30,281 bases of DNA from Bog-756 sp035531955 (GTDB taxonomy: Bacteria; Actinomycetota; Acidimicrobiia; Acidimicrobiales; RAAP-2). Below the pieces are notes generated by a model. It did not search any database and had not been told where the DNA came from. It saw only the letters and a program-made list of their open reading frames with translations. Location: the NCBI GenBank assembly GCA_035531955.1, contig DATKRZ010000080.1, positions 1 through 30,281 of the forward strand. Direction: 5' to 3'. Below, one piece after another: positions 1 to 8,183 of this stretch. Position numbers and translations under genes: made by a program. How positions within the stretch are numbered: the first letter of the stretch is position 1; every line of letters begins with the position of its first letter.

Positions 1-1073
1 GCGAAGTCCACATAGCCCCGGCCCGTCGGCTCGATGAGCTCTGCGGCGATGAGGCGAAGCCGGTACTGGCTGGCGTAGTTCACGGTCACGCCAAGTCTCG
101 CTTGAATGTCCGCCATTCTCGACGGCCCATCGTCCTGAGCCATGGCCAGCAGAAATGACTTGTCGATCCCCGAGGCCTCGGCAAGGGCCGGCTCGTGGAC
201 AAGCGAGCCGAGTCGGCGTCGTGCCCTCGACACACCCTCCTGAGCATCGGAAACGCTGATCTCAGTCACGTCAGGGTGAAGCCGCCAGGTCTGCGCCCCG
301 ACTAGCTGGATCAGGAACGGATAGCCGCGGGTTCCCGCCGCCATCACCGCCAGAGCCTCTCTGCCCACCACCCGGCCGGCATGAATGACCGGCTCGCGGA
401 GAGCGAGCTCCACATCAGTTCGGTCCAACGTGCCGAGATGGTGGCGCTCAGCGCGCCGCAAGAAGGTCAGGACGTCGTCGTTCAGTGCGTCGCTGACCGC
501 AGAAGCAAGACCGGCTCCGACAAAGGCGAGATCCCGATTTTCCCGAAAGCCGTGCTGCACCACTATCGCCAGCTCGCGCAACTCGGCGATCTGCTGTTGG
601 TGAATCTCGTCCAGCGTGATGAGCAGCCCTGTCTCGTTTTCGGCAAGCAGGTCGGCCAGGAGCTCTATCTGGTTCCGAAGGCCGACCTCCACGACATGAG
701 CATCAAGCGTGTCCCACGTCGCCCCGGCGGCCCCGAGGGGGCCGATCGGGAGGTTGAGCCCGCTGAGGCGTCGTTTTACGGTCTCGGGATCGAAGTCCCG
801 GAGCAGGCGAGGAAGATGCTGTGCTGTGATTCGGTGGAGGAACCCAGGTGACGCCGTCTCGCTGATGACCAGCCATCCCCGCGACTTGGCACCGTTCTCG
901 ACGGCGTTGAGGAGCACGGTCTTCCCGGACCCTCGAGGGCCGGTGTAGAGCGTGGCCCGGCCAGCGGCGCCTGGGCCGTCGTCGAGTGCTTCGACGAATT
1001 CATCGACAAGTTGGTCCCGGCCGACGAGCAGCGGTGGGCTGACGCCGAAGGTGGGGTGGAAGGGGCTGGCCAC
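1..1073 (-). CDS. AAA-type P-loop ATPase, C-terminus beyond window edge
   Basis: Translating the minus strand from GTG at 1073 gives 357 residues open to the window edge. The N-terminus reads FGVSPPLLVGRD, a motif common at the start of this ATPase group. Walker A is GPRGSGKT (residues 45-52), Walker B is LLITLDEIH (about 150-158, D155/E156), and a sensor-like strand LAFVGAGLAS follows near 182. The last 60 residues resemble a winged helix ending in GRGYVDF. The overall plan resembles Orc1/Cdc6-like or archaeal-type ATPases, but the substrate and role are unknown. GTG is the first possible start because an in-frame TAG lies three codons upstream; GGAGG sits almost against it, too close for ordinary ribosome binding, so a short-leader transcript is possible. 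Probably only a few tens of residues are missing. Confidence 0.8.
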   Translation of the reverse strand, partial: MASPFHPTFGVSPPLLVGRDQLVDEFVEALDDGPGAAGRATLYTGPRGSGKTVLLNAVENGAKSRGWLVISETASPGFLHRITAQHLPRLLRDFDPETVKRRLSGLNLPIGPLGAAGATWDTLDAHVVEVGLRNQIELLADLLAENETGLLITLDEIHQQQIAELRELAIVVQHGFRENRDLAFVGAGLASAVSDALNDDVLTFLRRAERHHLGTLDRTDVELALREPVIHAGRVVGREALAVMAAGTRGYPFLIQLVGAQTWRLHPDVTEISVSDAQEGVSRARRRLGSLVHEPALAEASGIDKSFLLAMAQDDGPSRMADIQARLGVTVNYASQYRLRLIAAELIEPTGRGYVDF

Positions 1074-1084
1074 CCCTCCAGTCT

Positions 1085-1127
1085 ACTTTACCTTTAGAGT
1101 CCTTTAGACTATTTAGATGCCTTTAGA
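1085..1127 (-). promoter_or_regulatory. TCTAAA repeat array and possible -10 before the ATPase gene
   Basis: On the plus strand TTTAGA occurs at 1093, 1103, 1112 and 1122, that is TCTAAA on the coding strand of the ATPase gene, spaced 10, 9 and 10 bp. Three copies extend to TCTAAAGG. Spacing of about one helical turn puts the copies on one face of the DNA, as expected for a cooperative binding site. A TAAAGT hexamer (1090-1085, minus strand) lies 11 nt before the GTG start and could be the -10 element. The tract is strikingly AT-rich for this window. Operator or autoregulation is inference. Confidence 0.5.
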
Positions 1128-1251
1128 CATTGACGCTGGGCCTTGTGGACCAGGACCCTGATCAGCCTCCAGAGGAGGGACCGCTCGTGAAACGATGCCG
1201 GGCAACGGGCAGGGTGTGAGCTGTCGAGCGCTTCTCTCCGCAGTCTAGGGA

Positions 1252-1371
1252 CTATCTGGTACTCCATGGTTGCCGCACCTGCTGGTCCAGGACCATTCCC
1301 ACCAAGAGCGCCAACGGATCCGTACTCAACAGGTTGTCGGCGGCTTCGTCGCCACTCAGATGGAGGGACAT
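1252..1371 (-). pseudogene. N-terminal remnant of an HhH-GPD-type DNA repair protein
   Basis: The minus strand from ATG at 1371 encodes 39 residues ending at TAG (1254-1252). It begins MSLHLSGDEAADNLLS and continues with DPLALLVGMVLDQQV, which matches from memory the start of the actinobacterial HhH-GPD base-excision-repair family (usually near 190 residues). The match breaks after VLDQQV, and the helix-hairpin-helix and catalytic Asp region are absent. This is a broken copy, not a functional glycosylase. It lies in the same decayed interval and on the same strand as the ATPase/DUF4325 relic. Confidence 0.6.
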
Positions 1372-1477
1372 ATCGCCAGCGTATGCGAGTTCCACCTGCT
1401 GCCACATCTCGGAGTGCGCGAAGGCAGGTGGCTCGGGGTTCGGTCCGCGCAGTGGGTGGATATGGGCCGAAGAATCC

Positions 1478-1636
1478 TCAGATCACCGCTCGACTACATC
1501 GCCGGACCGTGCCACCAGACTCGCGGCCCACCCGACGGCATCCCGAGCCTTCCGAGAGGACACCACGTTGACGCCATAGCGGGCCTTCAGCGCACACCCG
1601 AGATCGCCTATGTCGTGGTCAGGCCTGGACGGCGGC
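1478..1636 (-). pseudogene. Unidentified short open frame, probable gene fragment
   Basis: A minus-strand frame with TTG at 1636 runs about 50 codons to TGA at 1478. It includes DHDIGDLGCALKARYG and then SSRKARDAVGWAASLV. The hydrophobic/charged alternation looks like real protein, but I cannot assign a family. It overlaps the last codons of the ATPase/DUF4325 relic in another frame, so it may be the tail of a formerly adjacent gene. No good ribosome binding site is visible. Confidence 0.3.
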
Positions 1637-2009
1637 AATCATCGCCGTCACAGCGGGATTCGCGTTCACGAGCACCAGATGGGACGTGCATGTTCGCTGA
1701 TCCAGCCTCGGAAGACAAGCCGGTTCGCCGAGATGGAGAACTTGTCGACCATCCGGGATGTAAGAAAGATGCCCAGACCGCTGTGGTGGGCCGGGCCCGT
1801 CGTCTGCTTGCCTTGGAAAGCTCGCCGACCGCCTGAAAGTCATCTTCGAGCTCTCGGGACTTGCGGATCGAGGCGAAGGCTCCCACACCATCGTCATCGA
1901 TCTCGAAGGCGACCTGCTCCTGGCGCAAGAACCACCGTACGTTGACCGTGCTTCCCTTCGAGTGGTCGATGGCGTTGTTGACCATCTCCGTGAAGGCGAA
2001 GCTCAGGAT
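1619..2009 (-). pseudogene. Decayed HATPase-DUF4325 regulator
   Basis: Reading leftward from 2009, directly after the aceE stop codon and in the same frame, the minus strand gives SFAFTEMVNNAIDHS, an N-box of a histidine-kinase-like (GHKL) ATPase, then IDDDGVGAF (G1 box). At about 1815 the frame breaks; a one-base shift restores KQTTGPAHHSGLGIFLTSR, the G2-box region. The following VFRGWISEHARP and, after another one-base shift near 1680, HLVLVNANPAV resemble the end of a DUF4325 (STAS-like) domain. The remnant has no N-terminus, two frameshifts and probably a large internal deletion in DUF4325. Family assignment is from remembered motifs. It cannot make a working protein. Confidence 0.65.
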
Positions 2010-4760
2010 CTAGGTGGACCACGGGTCCGAGGCCGCAGGGTCGATGCCGTAGCGGTCCAAGGCCGCGGCCACCGAATCCTCGGGAATTGCCTGGTCGGCG
2101 ACGAGGCCGTGGAGGGCGGCCACCACGATATGGGCAGCATCGACCTCGAAGAAGCGCCGCAGCACCTCCCTGGTGTCGGAGCGCCCGAATCCGTCGGTGC
2201 CGAGGGAGGTGAATCGCCGGGGCGTCCACCGGGAGACCTGGTCCGGCACCGCCCGCATGAAATCGGTGACGGCCACGATCGGCCCGGCGCCCCCGGCCAG
2301 GCAATCGGTGACATAGGGGATCCGCGGGCTCCCGCCCGGGTGCAGCCGGTTCCAACGCTCGACCGAGATTGCCTCCTCGCGCAGGGACTTGTAGGAGGTC
2401 ACCGACCACAGTTCCGCGTCCACGCCCCAGTCGGCCGACAGCAGCCTCCGGGCCTCGGTCGCCGCCTGGCACGCCGAGCCCGAGAACAGGAGGGTGGCGC
2501 CGGGCCGGCCCGCGGCCGAGGACGGCGTCCCGGCCCCGGCGTCACCGGCCCCCACCCCTCCATCGGGATCGAAGCGGTACATGCCCTTGATCGTCCCGAG
2601 GCGCACCCGGTCCGCCTCCGTCGGGTCGGTGGGAAGAGCGGGCATCGTGTAGTTCTCGTTGTAGAGGGTGAGGTACCAGACACGGTCCTCGGGATCCGCG
2701 CCGGTCATCCGGCGGATCCCGTCCTCCACGATGGTCGCCACCTCGTAGGAGAAAGCGGGGTCGTAGGCGGCGACGCTCGGGATCACCGACGCCAGGAGCA
2801 GGGAATGGCCGTCCTGGTGCTGGAGGCCCTCCCCGTTGAGGGTGGTCCGGCCCGCCGTGCAGCCCAACAGGAACCCGCGCCCCCGGCAGTCGCCGAGGGC
2901 CCAGAGCAGGTCGCCCACCCGCTGGAAGCCGAACATGGAGTAGAAGAGGTAGAAGGGGATCAACGGCTCGCCCCAGGTGGCATAGGCGGTGGCGGCGGCG
3001 GTGAACGAGGCCACCGCTCCGGCTTCGGTGATGCCCTCTTGGAGCACCTGGCCCGACGCGCTCTCGGCGTAGTGGAGGGCCAACCCGGCATCGACCGGGG
3101 TATAGCGCTGGCCCTCGGGCGCATAGATCTGCACCTCGCTGATCAGTGATTCGAGGCCGAAGGTGCGGGCTTCATCGGGCACGATGGGCACGATGCGCTC
3201 ACCGACGGAGGGATCTCGGACCAGCAACCGGAGGAGCCGGGCGAAGGCCATGGTGGTGGACACCGACTGCTTGCCCGAGCCGGCCAGGAGGTCGGCGAAC
3301 GATGTGGCGGCGGGGGCGGGGAGGGGCTTGGGCCGTACGACGCGCTGTGGAAGCGGTCCCCCGAGCGACCGCCGGCGCCCGGCGAGATACTCGGCCGCCG
3401 GCGAGCCCGGCGCAGGTCGGTAGTACGGGGGCAGGTCGGCGTCCAGGTCCCGCTCGGGGATCTCGTCGTGGAGGAAGAGCCGATCCCGAAGGGTGAGCAG
3501 CTGCGGCTTGGTCATCCTCTTGATCTGGTGGGTGGCATTGCGGGCTTCGATCTCGGGACCGAGCGTCCAGCCCTTGACCGTCTTGGCCAATATGGCGGTC
3601 GGGGCGCCGACGTGTTCGGTGGCCGTCTTGTAGGCCGCGTAGAGCTTCCGGTAGTCGTGTCCCCCCCGGGGGAGTGATTGGAGGTCCTCGTCGCTGAGGT
3701 GGGCCACCAGCGCAGCCAACCGGGGATCGGGGCCAAAGAAGTGCTCTCGGATATAGGCGCCAGACTCGGTGGCGTACTTCTGGAACTCCCCGTCGACGGT
3801 CGAGTTCATCTTGTCGAGGAGCACGCCCTCCACGTCCTTGGCCAGGAGCTCGTCCCAGGTGCGGCCCCAGATCACCTTGATCACGTTCCAGCCTGCCCCT
3901 CTGAAGAGGGCCTCGAACTCCTGGATGACCTTGCCGTTTCCCCGGACCGGACCGTCGAGCCGTTGCAGATTGCAGTTGACGACGAAGGTCAGGTTGTCGA
4001 GGTGCTCGCGGCCGGCCATGCCCAGGGCGCCGACGGTCTCGGGCTCGTCGAACTCGCCGTCCCCGACGAACCCCCACACCCGGCTGCCGGAGGTGTCGGC
4101 GATCCCCCGGGCGTGGAGATACCTGCTCATGTGGGCCTGGGCGATGGCGTTGAGGGGGCCCAGTCCCATCGAGACGGTGGGGTACTCCCAGAACTCGGGC
4201 ATCAACCGGGGGTGGGGGTACGAGGACAGCCCGTCGACCCCCACCTCGAACCGGAAGTTGTCGAGCTGTTCCTCGGAGAGCCGGCCCTCGACGAAGGCCC
4301 GGGCATAGATGCCGGGAGAGGCGTGGCCCTGGAAGTAGACCTGGTCGCCCGGCCGGCCTCCGTCCTTGCCCCGGAAGAAGTGGTTGAAGCCGACTTCGTA
4401 GAGCGACGCCGAACTCGCGTAGGTGGAGAGGTGGCCACCGATGGCCTCCGAGCGCACGTTGGCCCGCACCACCATCACCGCCGCGTTCCAGCGGATGAAG
4501 GCCCGGATCCGCCGCTCGGTGAACTCGTCGCCCGGAAAGTCCGGTTCCTCGTCGGAGGGGATGGTGTTGACGTACGGCGAGGAGACCGTGGCCGGGAACC
4601 CGACCTGCTTCTGGCGGGCCCGCTCGAGGATCCTCATCAGGAGGTAGCGAGCCCGGGTCCGGCCGTGGGCATCGACGACGTCGTCGAATGCGTCGAGCCA
4701 CTCGGACGTCTCGACCGGGTCTGCGTCCGGAAGCTGATGACTAACTCCGTCGAAGAGCAC
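2010..4760 (-). CDS. aceE: Pyruvate dehydrogenase E1, homodimeric type
   Basis: The gene encodes 916 residues, close to the family's roughly 890-930. AceE decarboxylates pyruvate with thiamine diphosphate and reductively acetylates the lipoyl group of E2. Visible signatures include GGHLSTYASSASLYEVGF near residue 107, the ThDP/Mg motif starting GDGEFDEPET (D234) and ending NCN, EGITEAGA in the pyrimidine domain, and FYLFYSMFGFQRVGDL. The C-terminus (ALDRYGIDPAASDPWST) looks complete. Start is GTG at 4760, the only start between an upstream in-frame stop and the conserved region. It is divergent from rnhA. The E3, E2 and lipoate genes lie 3.6-8.6 kb away on the other strand. A decayed gene abuts its stop codon, so the downstream DNA was probably rearranged. 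Confidence 0.96.
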   Translation of the reverse strand: MLFDGVSHQLPDADPVETSEWLDAFDDVVDAHGRTRARYLLMRILERARQKQVGFPATVSSPYVNTIPSDEEPDFPGDEFTERRIRAFIRWNAAVMVVRANVRSEAIGGHLSTYASSASLYEVGFNHFFRGKDGGRPGDQVYFQGHASPGIYARAFVEGRLSEEQLDNFRFEVGVDGLSSYPHPRLMPEFWEYPTVSMGLGPLNAIAQAHMSRYLHARGIADTSGSRVWGFVGDGEFDEPETVGALGMAGREHLDNLTFVVNCNLQRLDGPVRGNGKVIQEFEALFRGAGWNVIKVIWGRTWDELLAKDVEGVLLDKMNSTVDGEFQKYATESGAYIREHFFGPDPRLAALVAHLSDEDLQSLPRGGHDYRKLYAAYKTATEHVGAPTAILAKTVKGWTLGPEIEARNATHQIKRMTKPQLLTLRDRLFLHDEIPERDLDADLPPYYRPAPGSPAAEYLAGRRRSLGGPLPQRVVRPKPLPAPAATSFADLLAGSGKQSVSTTMAFARLLRLLVRDPSVGERIVPIVPDEARTFGLESLISEVQIYAPEGQRYTPVDAGLALHYAESASGQVLQEGITEAGAVASFTAAATAYATWGEPLIPFYLFYSMFGFQRVGDLLWALGDCRGRGFLLGCTAGRTTLNGEGLQHQDGHSLLLASVIPSVAAYDPAFSYEVATIVEDGIRRMTGADPEDRVWYLTLYNENYTMPALPTDPTEADRVRLGTIKGMYRFDPDGGVGAGDAGAGTPSSAAGRPGATLLFSGSACQAATEARRLLSADWGVDAELWSVTSYKSLREEAISVERWNRLHPGGSPRIPYVTDCLAGGAGPIVAVTDFMRAVPDQVSRWTPRRFTSLGTDGFGRSDTREVLRRFFEVDAAHIVVAALHGLVADQAIPEDSVAAALDRYGIDPAASDPWST

Positions 4761-4879
4761 GGTCCCATGCTTCCACCGCCGGTGCGGCGAGGGAAGTCAC
4801 TCCTGGTCCGCCGGCGTCCGCCGCGCCCCGGAGCCGCGCCCCGGAGCCCGGACACCGTCGCATCGGGCATGCTGTCCCG

Positions 4880-5344
4880 ATGGACTCCGCGCCCCCTGCG
4901 AACGCCACGCCTTCCGGTGGGGAGGTGAGCGTCGTCTACACCGACGGCTCGTGTCTAGGGAACCCGGGACCGGGGGGATGGGCGTGGGCCGTGGACGGTG
5001 GCGCCTCGGACAGCGGCGGTGAGCCGCACACCACCAATCAGCGGATGGAGATGACCGCCGTCCTGCGGGCCCTCGAGGCCCTGCCCGGGCCCGTGCACGT
5101 GATCAGTGACTCGACCTACGTGGTCAACTGCTTCCGCAACCGGTGGTGGGTGGGCTGGAAGCGGCGGGGCTGGCGCAATGCCTCGGGCAAGCCGGTGGCC
5201 AATCAGGATCTGTGGAACGGGTTGCTGGACCTGGCGCTCGACCCCTCGCGACCGGTGACCTTCGAGTGGGTCAAGGGGCACTCGGGGGACCGGATGAACG
5301 AGGTGGTGGATCTGCTCGCCACCCGGGCGGCCGCCCTCCAGTAG
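4880..5344 (+). CDS. rnhA: Ribonuclease HI
   Basis: This 154-residue protein is of normal RNase HI length. It cleaves the RNA strand of RNA-DNA hybrids, removing R-loops and primers. The metal-binding set is present: D22 in YTDGSCLGNPGPGGW, E57 in NQRMEMTAV, D77 in ISDSTYVVN and D144 in MNEVVDLLA, with the flexible-loop H134 in VKGHSGD. The basic handle segment WWVGWKRRGWRN is also present. The ATG at 4880 is used here; a GTG at 4925 just before the YTDGS strand is a shorter alternative. It is divergent from aceE across 119 bp and is followed by a 65-bp gap containing the promoter of the next gene. Confidence 0.95.
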   Translation: MDSAPPANATPSGGEVSVVYTDGSCLGNPGPGGWAWAVDGGASDSGGEPHTTNQRMEMTAVLRALEALPGPVHVISDSTYVVNCFRNRWWVGWKRRGWRNASGKPVANQDLWNGLLDLALDPSRPVTFEWVKGHSGDRMNEVVDLLATRAAALQ

Positions 5345-5374
5345 CGCCCCACCGGCCGCCGCCCTACCCGCATT

Positions 5375-5403
5375 TTGGCTCCGGCCCCTCCCTCCCGTAA
5401 CCT
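5375..5403 (+). promoter_or_regulatory. Promoter giving a leaderless SDR transcript
   Basis: TTGGCT (5375-5380) and TAACCT (5398-5403) are separated by exactly 17 bp. Transcription initiating about 7 nt after the -10 would begin at or next to the ATG at 5410. No Shine-Dalgarno sequence lies between. This is the clearest promoter in the window. Confidence 0.6.
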
Positions 5404-5409
5404 GCTCGA

Positions 5410-6177
5410 ATGGAGATCAGAGGAAGTTCAGCCATCGTCACCGGGGGGGCATCGGGACTGGGGGAGGCCACCTCCCGCAAACTCGCAGCTGAGGGCGTGC
5501 GGGTCACCGTCTTCGACCGCAACGAGGAGCGGGGCAAGGAGGTCGTCGCCGACATCGGTGGCACGGCCGACTTCATCGGCGGCGACGTGACCGAACCGGA
5601 CGACTGCCAGAAGGCGGTCGATCAGGCTGCAGAGGGGGGGAGCCTCCGCATCGCGGTGAACTGCGCGGGCACCGGTTGGGTGGGACGGGTCATCAACCGC
5701 GACGGAACCCCGCACGACCTGGCTCCGTTCCAGTTCATCCAGAACCTGAACGTCATCGGCACCTTCAACGTGATGACCAAGGCCGCGTCCGCCATGGCCA
5801 CCGTCGAGCCGCAGGCCGGTGGCGAGCGGGGTGTCATCGTCAATACCGCCTCGGTGGCCGCCATGGACGGCCAGATCGGCCAACTGGCCTACTCCGCCTC
5901 GAAGGGCGCCATCGTCGGCATGACCCTACCTGCCGCCCGCGACCTCGCCGTGGTGGGGATCCGGGTCCTGGCCATCGCCCCGGGCCTGTTCGACACCCCG
6001 CTACTGGCCATGCTGCCCGACGAGCAACGCGATGCCCTGGGAGAGTCGGTGAACTTCCCCAAGCGACTCGGCGACCCGGCCGAGTTCGGCGAACTGGTGA
6101 GCCAGATCGCCACCAACAGCTATCTCAACGCCGAGGTGATCCGGCTCGACGGCGGCATCCGGATGCCTCCCAAGTAG
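5410..6177 (+). CDS. SDR dehydrogenase, 3-hydroxyacyl-CoA dehydrogenase type II-like
   Basis: This 255-residue classical short-chain dehydrogenase has the cofactor loop TGGASGLG (11-18), D36 after the second strand (NAD preference), NCAG (84-87) and the catalytic set S148, Y161 and K165 in AYSASKG. The segment after NCAG (roughly GxxxRVINRDGTPHDLAPF) and the C-terminal LDGGIRMPPK resemble the HSD17B10/HADH2 group, which oxidises 3-hydroxyacyl-CoA or 2-methyl-3-hydroxybutyryl-CoA. A role in isoleucine or fatty acid breakdown would fit a downstream methylmalonyl-CoA mutase, but the substrate is inferred. A leaderless promoter precedes it. It is followed by a 21-bp tandem repeat and the ABC transporter genes. 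Confidence 0.88.
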   Translation: MEIRGSSAIVTGGASGLGEATSRKLAAEGVRVTVFDRNEERGKEVVADIGGTADFIGGDVTEPDDCQKAVDQAAEGGSLRIAVNCAGTGWVGRVINRDGTPHDLAPFQFIQNLNVIGTFNVMTKAASAMATVEPQAGGERGVIVNTASVAAMDGQIGQLAYSASKGAIVGMTLPAARDLAVVGIRVLAIAPGLFDTPLLAMLPDEQRDALGESVNFPKRLGDPAEFGELVSQIATNSYLNAEVIRLDGGIRMPPK

Positions 6178-6178
6178 C

Positions 6179-6241
6179 GGCCCGGGCAACGCCCGAAGTG
6201 GCCCGGTCAACGCCCGAAGTGGCCCGATCAACGCCCAGCAG
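6179..6241 (+). repeat. 21-bp tandem repeat, three copies
   Basis: Units at 6179-6199, 6200-6220 and 6221-6241 share GGCCCGnnCAACGCCC. The first two differ at one position; the third diverges at its end. The array lies between the SDR stop codon and the ABC ATPase start. Confidence 0.85.
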
Positions 6242-6261
6242 GGGCCGACGCCGGTGAGTCG

Positions 6262-7254
6262 ATGACCGCCACCGCTCCGGCACGCCGGAGCCCGGACCCC
6301 GGCCATGGTGGTGCCATCATCCACACCGTCGGCCTTACCAAGGTCTATGCCGGTTCGGAGATGCGTGCCGTGGACGGGCTCGACCTGGTGGTCGGACCGG
6401 GCGAGATCTTCGGACTGCTGGGGCCCAACGGGGCCGGCAAGACCACGACGGCGGGCATGCTCACCACCAGGGTGATACCGACCTCGGGCCGGGCCTTCGT
6501 CGGCGACATCGACGTGGTGGCCCACCCGGCGCTGGCCAAGCAGATCCTGGGCATCGTCAGCCAGCAGAACACGCTGGACCGCCAGTTGACCGTGTGGGAG
6601 AACCTCTACTTCCACGGCCGGCTCTTCGGAATCCCGGCCCGGGAGTCCCGCCGGACGGCCACCGAACTGCTGGAGCTGTTCCAGTTGGAGAAGTGGTCCG
6701 GGGCGTCCGTCTATGCCCTCTCGGGCGGGATGGCCCAGCGGCTGATGGTGGCCCGGGCCATCTTCCACCGTCCGGCCGTGCTCTTCCTCGACGAGCCCAC
6801 CGCCGGTCTCGATCCCCAGAGCCGGCTGGCCCTGTGGGACACACTGCGCGGCCTCAACGCCGAGGGCCAGACCATCCTGCTCACCACCCACTACATGGAG
6901 GAGGCGGACCAGCTGTGCGGCCGGGTGGCGATCATGGACCGGGGCAGGATCCTGGCGCTGGACACGCCGGCCGCCCTGAAGCAGGCGGTGGACGCCGACA
7001 CCATCGTGGCGGTGACCGCCGCCGGCGATCCCGCACAGCTGGCCCGGGTGCTCACCGAGCGGGTGCCGGGGGTGACCCGGACCCGTCCCATCGACGGAGG
7101 TGTCGAACTGCACGTCATGGGCAAGGACAGGCTGTTGCCCACGGTAGTGTCCGCGGCCGAGGAGGCCGGGTTCCCGGTCATCGACCTGTCGGTGACCGAG
7201 CCCACCCTGGAGACGGTGTTCATCAACCTGACCGGCAAGGAGCTGAGGGACTGA
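6262..7254 (+). CDS. ABC-2 type transporter ATPase (DrrA-like)
   Basis: This 330-residue cytoplasmic ATPase powers the membrane protein encoded immediately after it. Motifs appear in order: Walker A GPNGAGKTT (54-62), Q-loop SQQNTL (about 100-105), signature LSGGM (153-157), Walker B VLFLDEPTAGLD (173-184) and switch H210 in TTHYMEEAD. The extra C-terminal domain of about 90 residues ends in EPTLETVFINLTGKELRD, typical of daunorubicin-resistance-type ATPases. Such pairs export drugs, lipids or polyketides; the cargo is unknown. The chosen ATG at 6262 leaves about 20 residues before the domain. The stop overlaps the permease start by one base, so translation is probably coupled. Confidence 0.93.
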   Translation: MTATAPARRSPDPGHGGAIIHTVGLTKVYAGSEMRAVDGLDLVVGPGEIFGLLGPNGAGKTTTAGMLTTRVIPTSGRAFVGDIDVVAHPALAKQILGIVSQQNTLDRQLTVWENLYFHGRLFGIPARESRRTATELLELFQLEKWSGASVYALSGGMAQRLMVARAIFHRPAVLFLDEPTAGLDPQSRLALWDTLRGLNAEGQTILLTTHYMEEADQLCGRVAIMDRGRILALDTPAALKQAVDADTIVAVTAAGDPAQLARVLTERVPGVTRTRPIDGGVELHVMGKDRLLPTVVSAAEEAGFPVIDLSVTEPTLETVFINLTGKELRD

Positions 7255-8183
7255 TGAGCGTCGATGCGCCCGTGCCCGGGGGGTCGGCCGGCGTCGGCGA
7301 AGTGAGCGGGCCGGAGGTGAACGGGCCGGCGACCGGGCTCAGCCCCAACCCGACCCGGTCGGCCCTGGACGCGGGTCGGATCGTCTTGTGGGCGTTGATC
7401 CTCCGGGATCTGGTTGTGGTGCGAAAGCACCTGTTCGAGTTCGTGGTCCGGACCCTCGTGCAGCCCTTCCTGCTCTGCTTCGTCTTCCTCTACGTCTTCC
7501 CGAAGATTGGCCAGGGCATCGGCGGTGGGGGAGGGCCCGCGGCAGAGTCGGCGTTCGCCACGGTGCTCGTCCCGGGTGTCGTCGGGATCTCGATCCTCTT
7601 CCAAGGGGTGCAGTCGGTGGCGCTGATCATGGCCCAGGAGTTCGGTTTCACCCGGGAGATCGAGGACCGGGTGCAGGCCCCGTGCCCCGTTTGGCTGGTG
7701 GCGGTGGCCAAGGTGCTGTCAGGAGCCGTGCAGGGTCTGATCTCCGCCATCATCGTCCTGCCCATCGCCTCCGTCGTCCATGCCGAGGGGGTCGAGGCCC
7801 ACCTGAGCCTGCATTGGTGGGTCATCGTGACGATCGTCCCGTTGGCCTGCGTGACCATGGCCTCGCTCGGCCTGCTCCTCGGGACCAGCTTCGAGCCCCG
7901 CAACATCGGGTTGATGTTCGGTTTCATCATCCTGCCGGTGACCTTCCTGGGCGGGACCTACTACCAGTGGACCCGTCTGGCACCCGTCCAGGCGGGCGGC
8001 TGGCACTGGCTCCAGACGGTGGTCCTCGTCAATCCCCTGATCTACGTCAACGAGGGCATGCGCGCTGCCTTCACCGACGCTCCCCATATGCACCTCTACG
8101 TTGTTTATCCGGTGCTCGTCGGGTTCTTCGTCCTGTTCCTGGGCGTCGGCCTGCGCAACTTCCGGAGAAGGGTGCTCTCCTGA
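7254..8183 (+). CDS. ABC-2 type transporter permease (DrrB-like)
   Basis: This 309-residue integral membrane protein partners the preceding ATPase. The start ATG at 7254 overlaps the ATPase TGA (TGATG). A polar N-terminus of about 40 residues is followed by roughly six hydrophobic segments: near 60-80, 100-125, 145-175, 185-210, 215-235 and 275-300. The stretch AQEFGFTREIEDRVQAPCPVW matches the conserved cytoplasmic loop of the ABC2_membrane family, and PVTFLGGTYYQW plus VNPLIYVNEGMRAAF is the usual late signature. It most likely forms a dimer exporting a hydrophobic compound. The transporter's substrate cannot be read from the neighbours. Confidence 0.9.
   Translation: MSVDAPVPGGSAGVGEVSGPEVNGPATGLSPNPTRSALDAGRIVLWALILRDLVVVRKHLFEFVVRTLVQPFLLCFVFLYVFPKIGQGIGGGGGPAAESAFATVLVPGVVGISILFQGVQSVALIMAQEFGFTREIEDRVQAPCPVWLVAVAKVLSGAVQGLISAIIVLPIASVVHAEGVEAHLSLHWWVIVTIVPLACVTMASLGLLLGTSFEPRNIGLMFGFIILPVTFLGGTYYQWTRLAPVQAGGWHWLQTVVLVNPLIYVNEGMRAAFTDAPHMHLYVVYPVLVGFFVLFLGVGLRNFRRRVLS

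Noticed and set aside
381..851. 156-codon plus-strand frame near the left edge
   Set aside because: It is antisense to the ATPase with Walker motifs on the minus strand.
1962..4928. Long plus-strand open frames of about 395 and 416 codons opposite aceE
   Set aside because: They are antisense shadows of a clearly conserved gene in GC-rich DNA, with low-complexity Gly/Arg/Pro/Val-rich products and no recognisable domains.
6594..7253. 5' extension of the permease frame through the ATPase gene
   Set aside because: The extension is Arg/Gly/Pro-rich nonsense; the permease begins at the ATG overlapping the ATPase stop.
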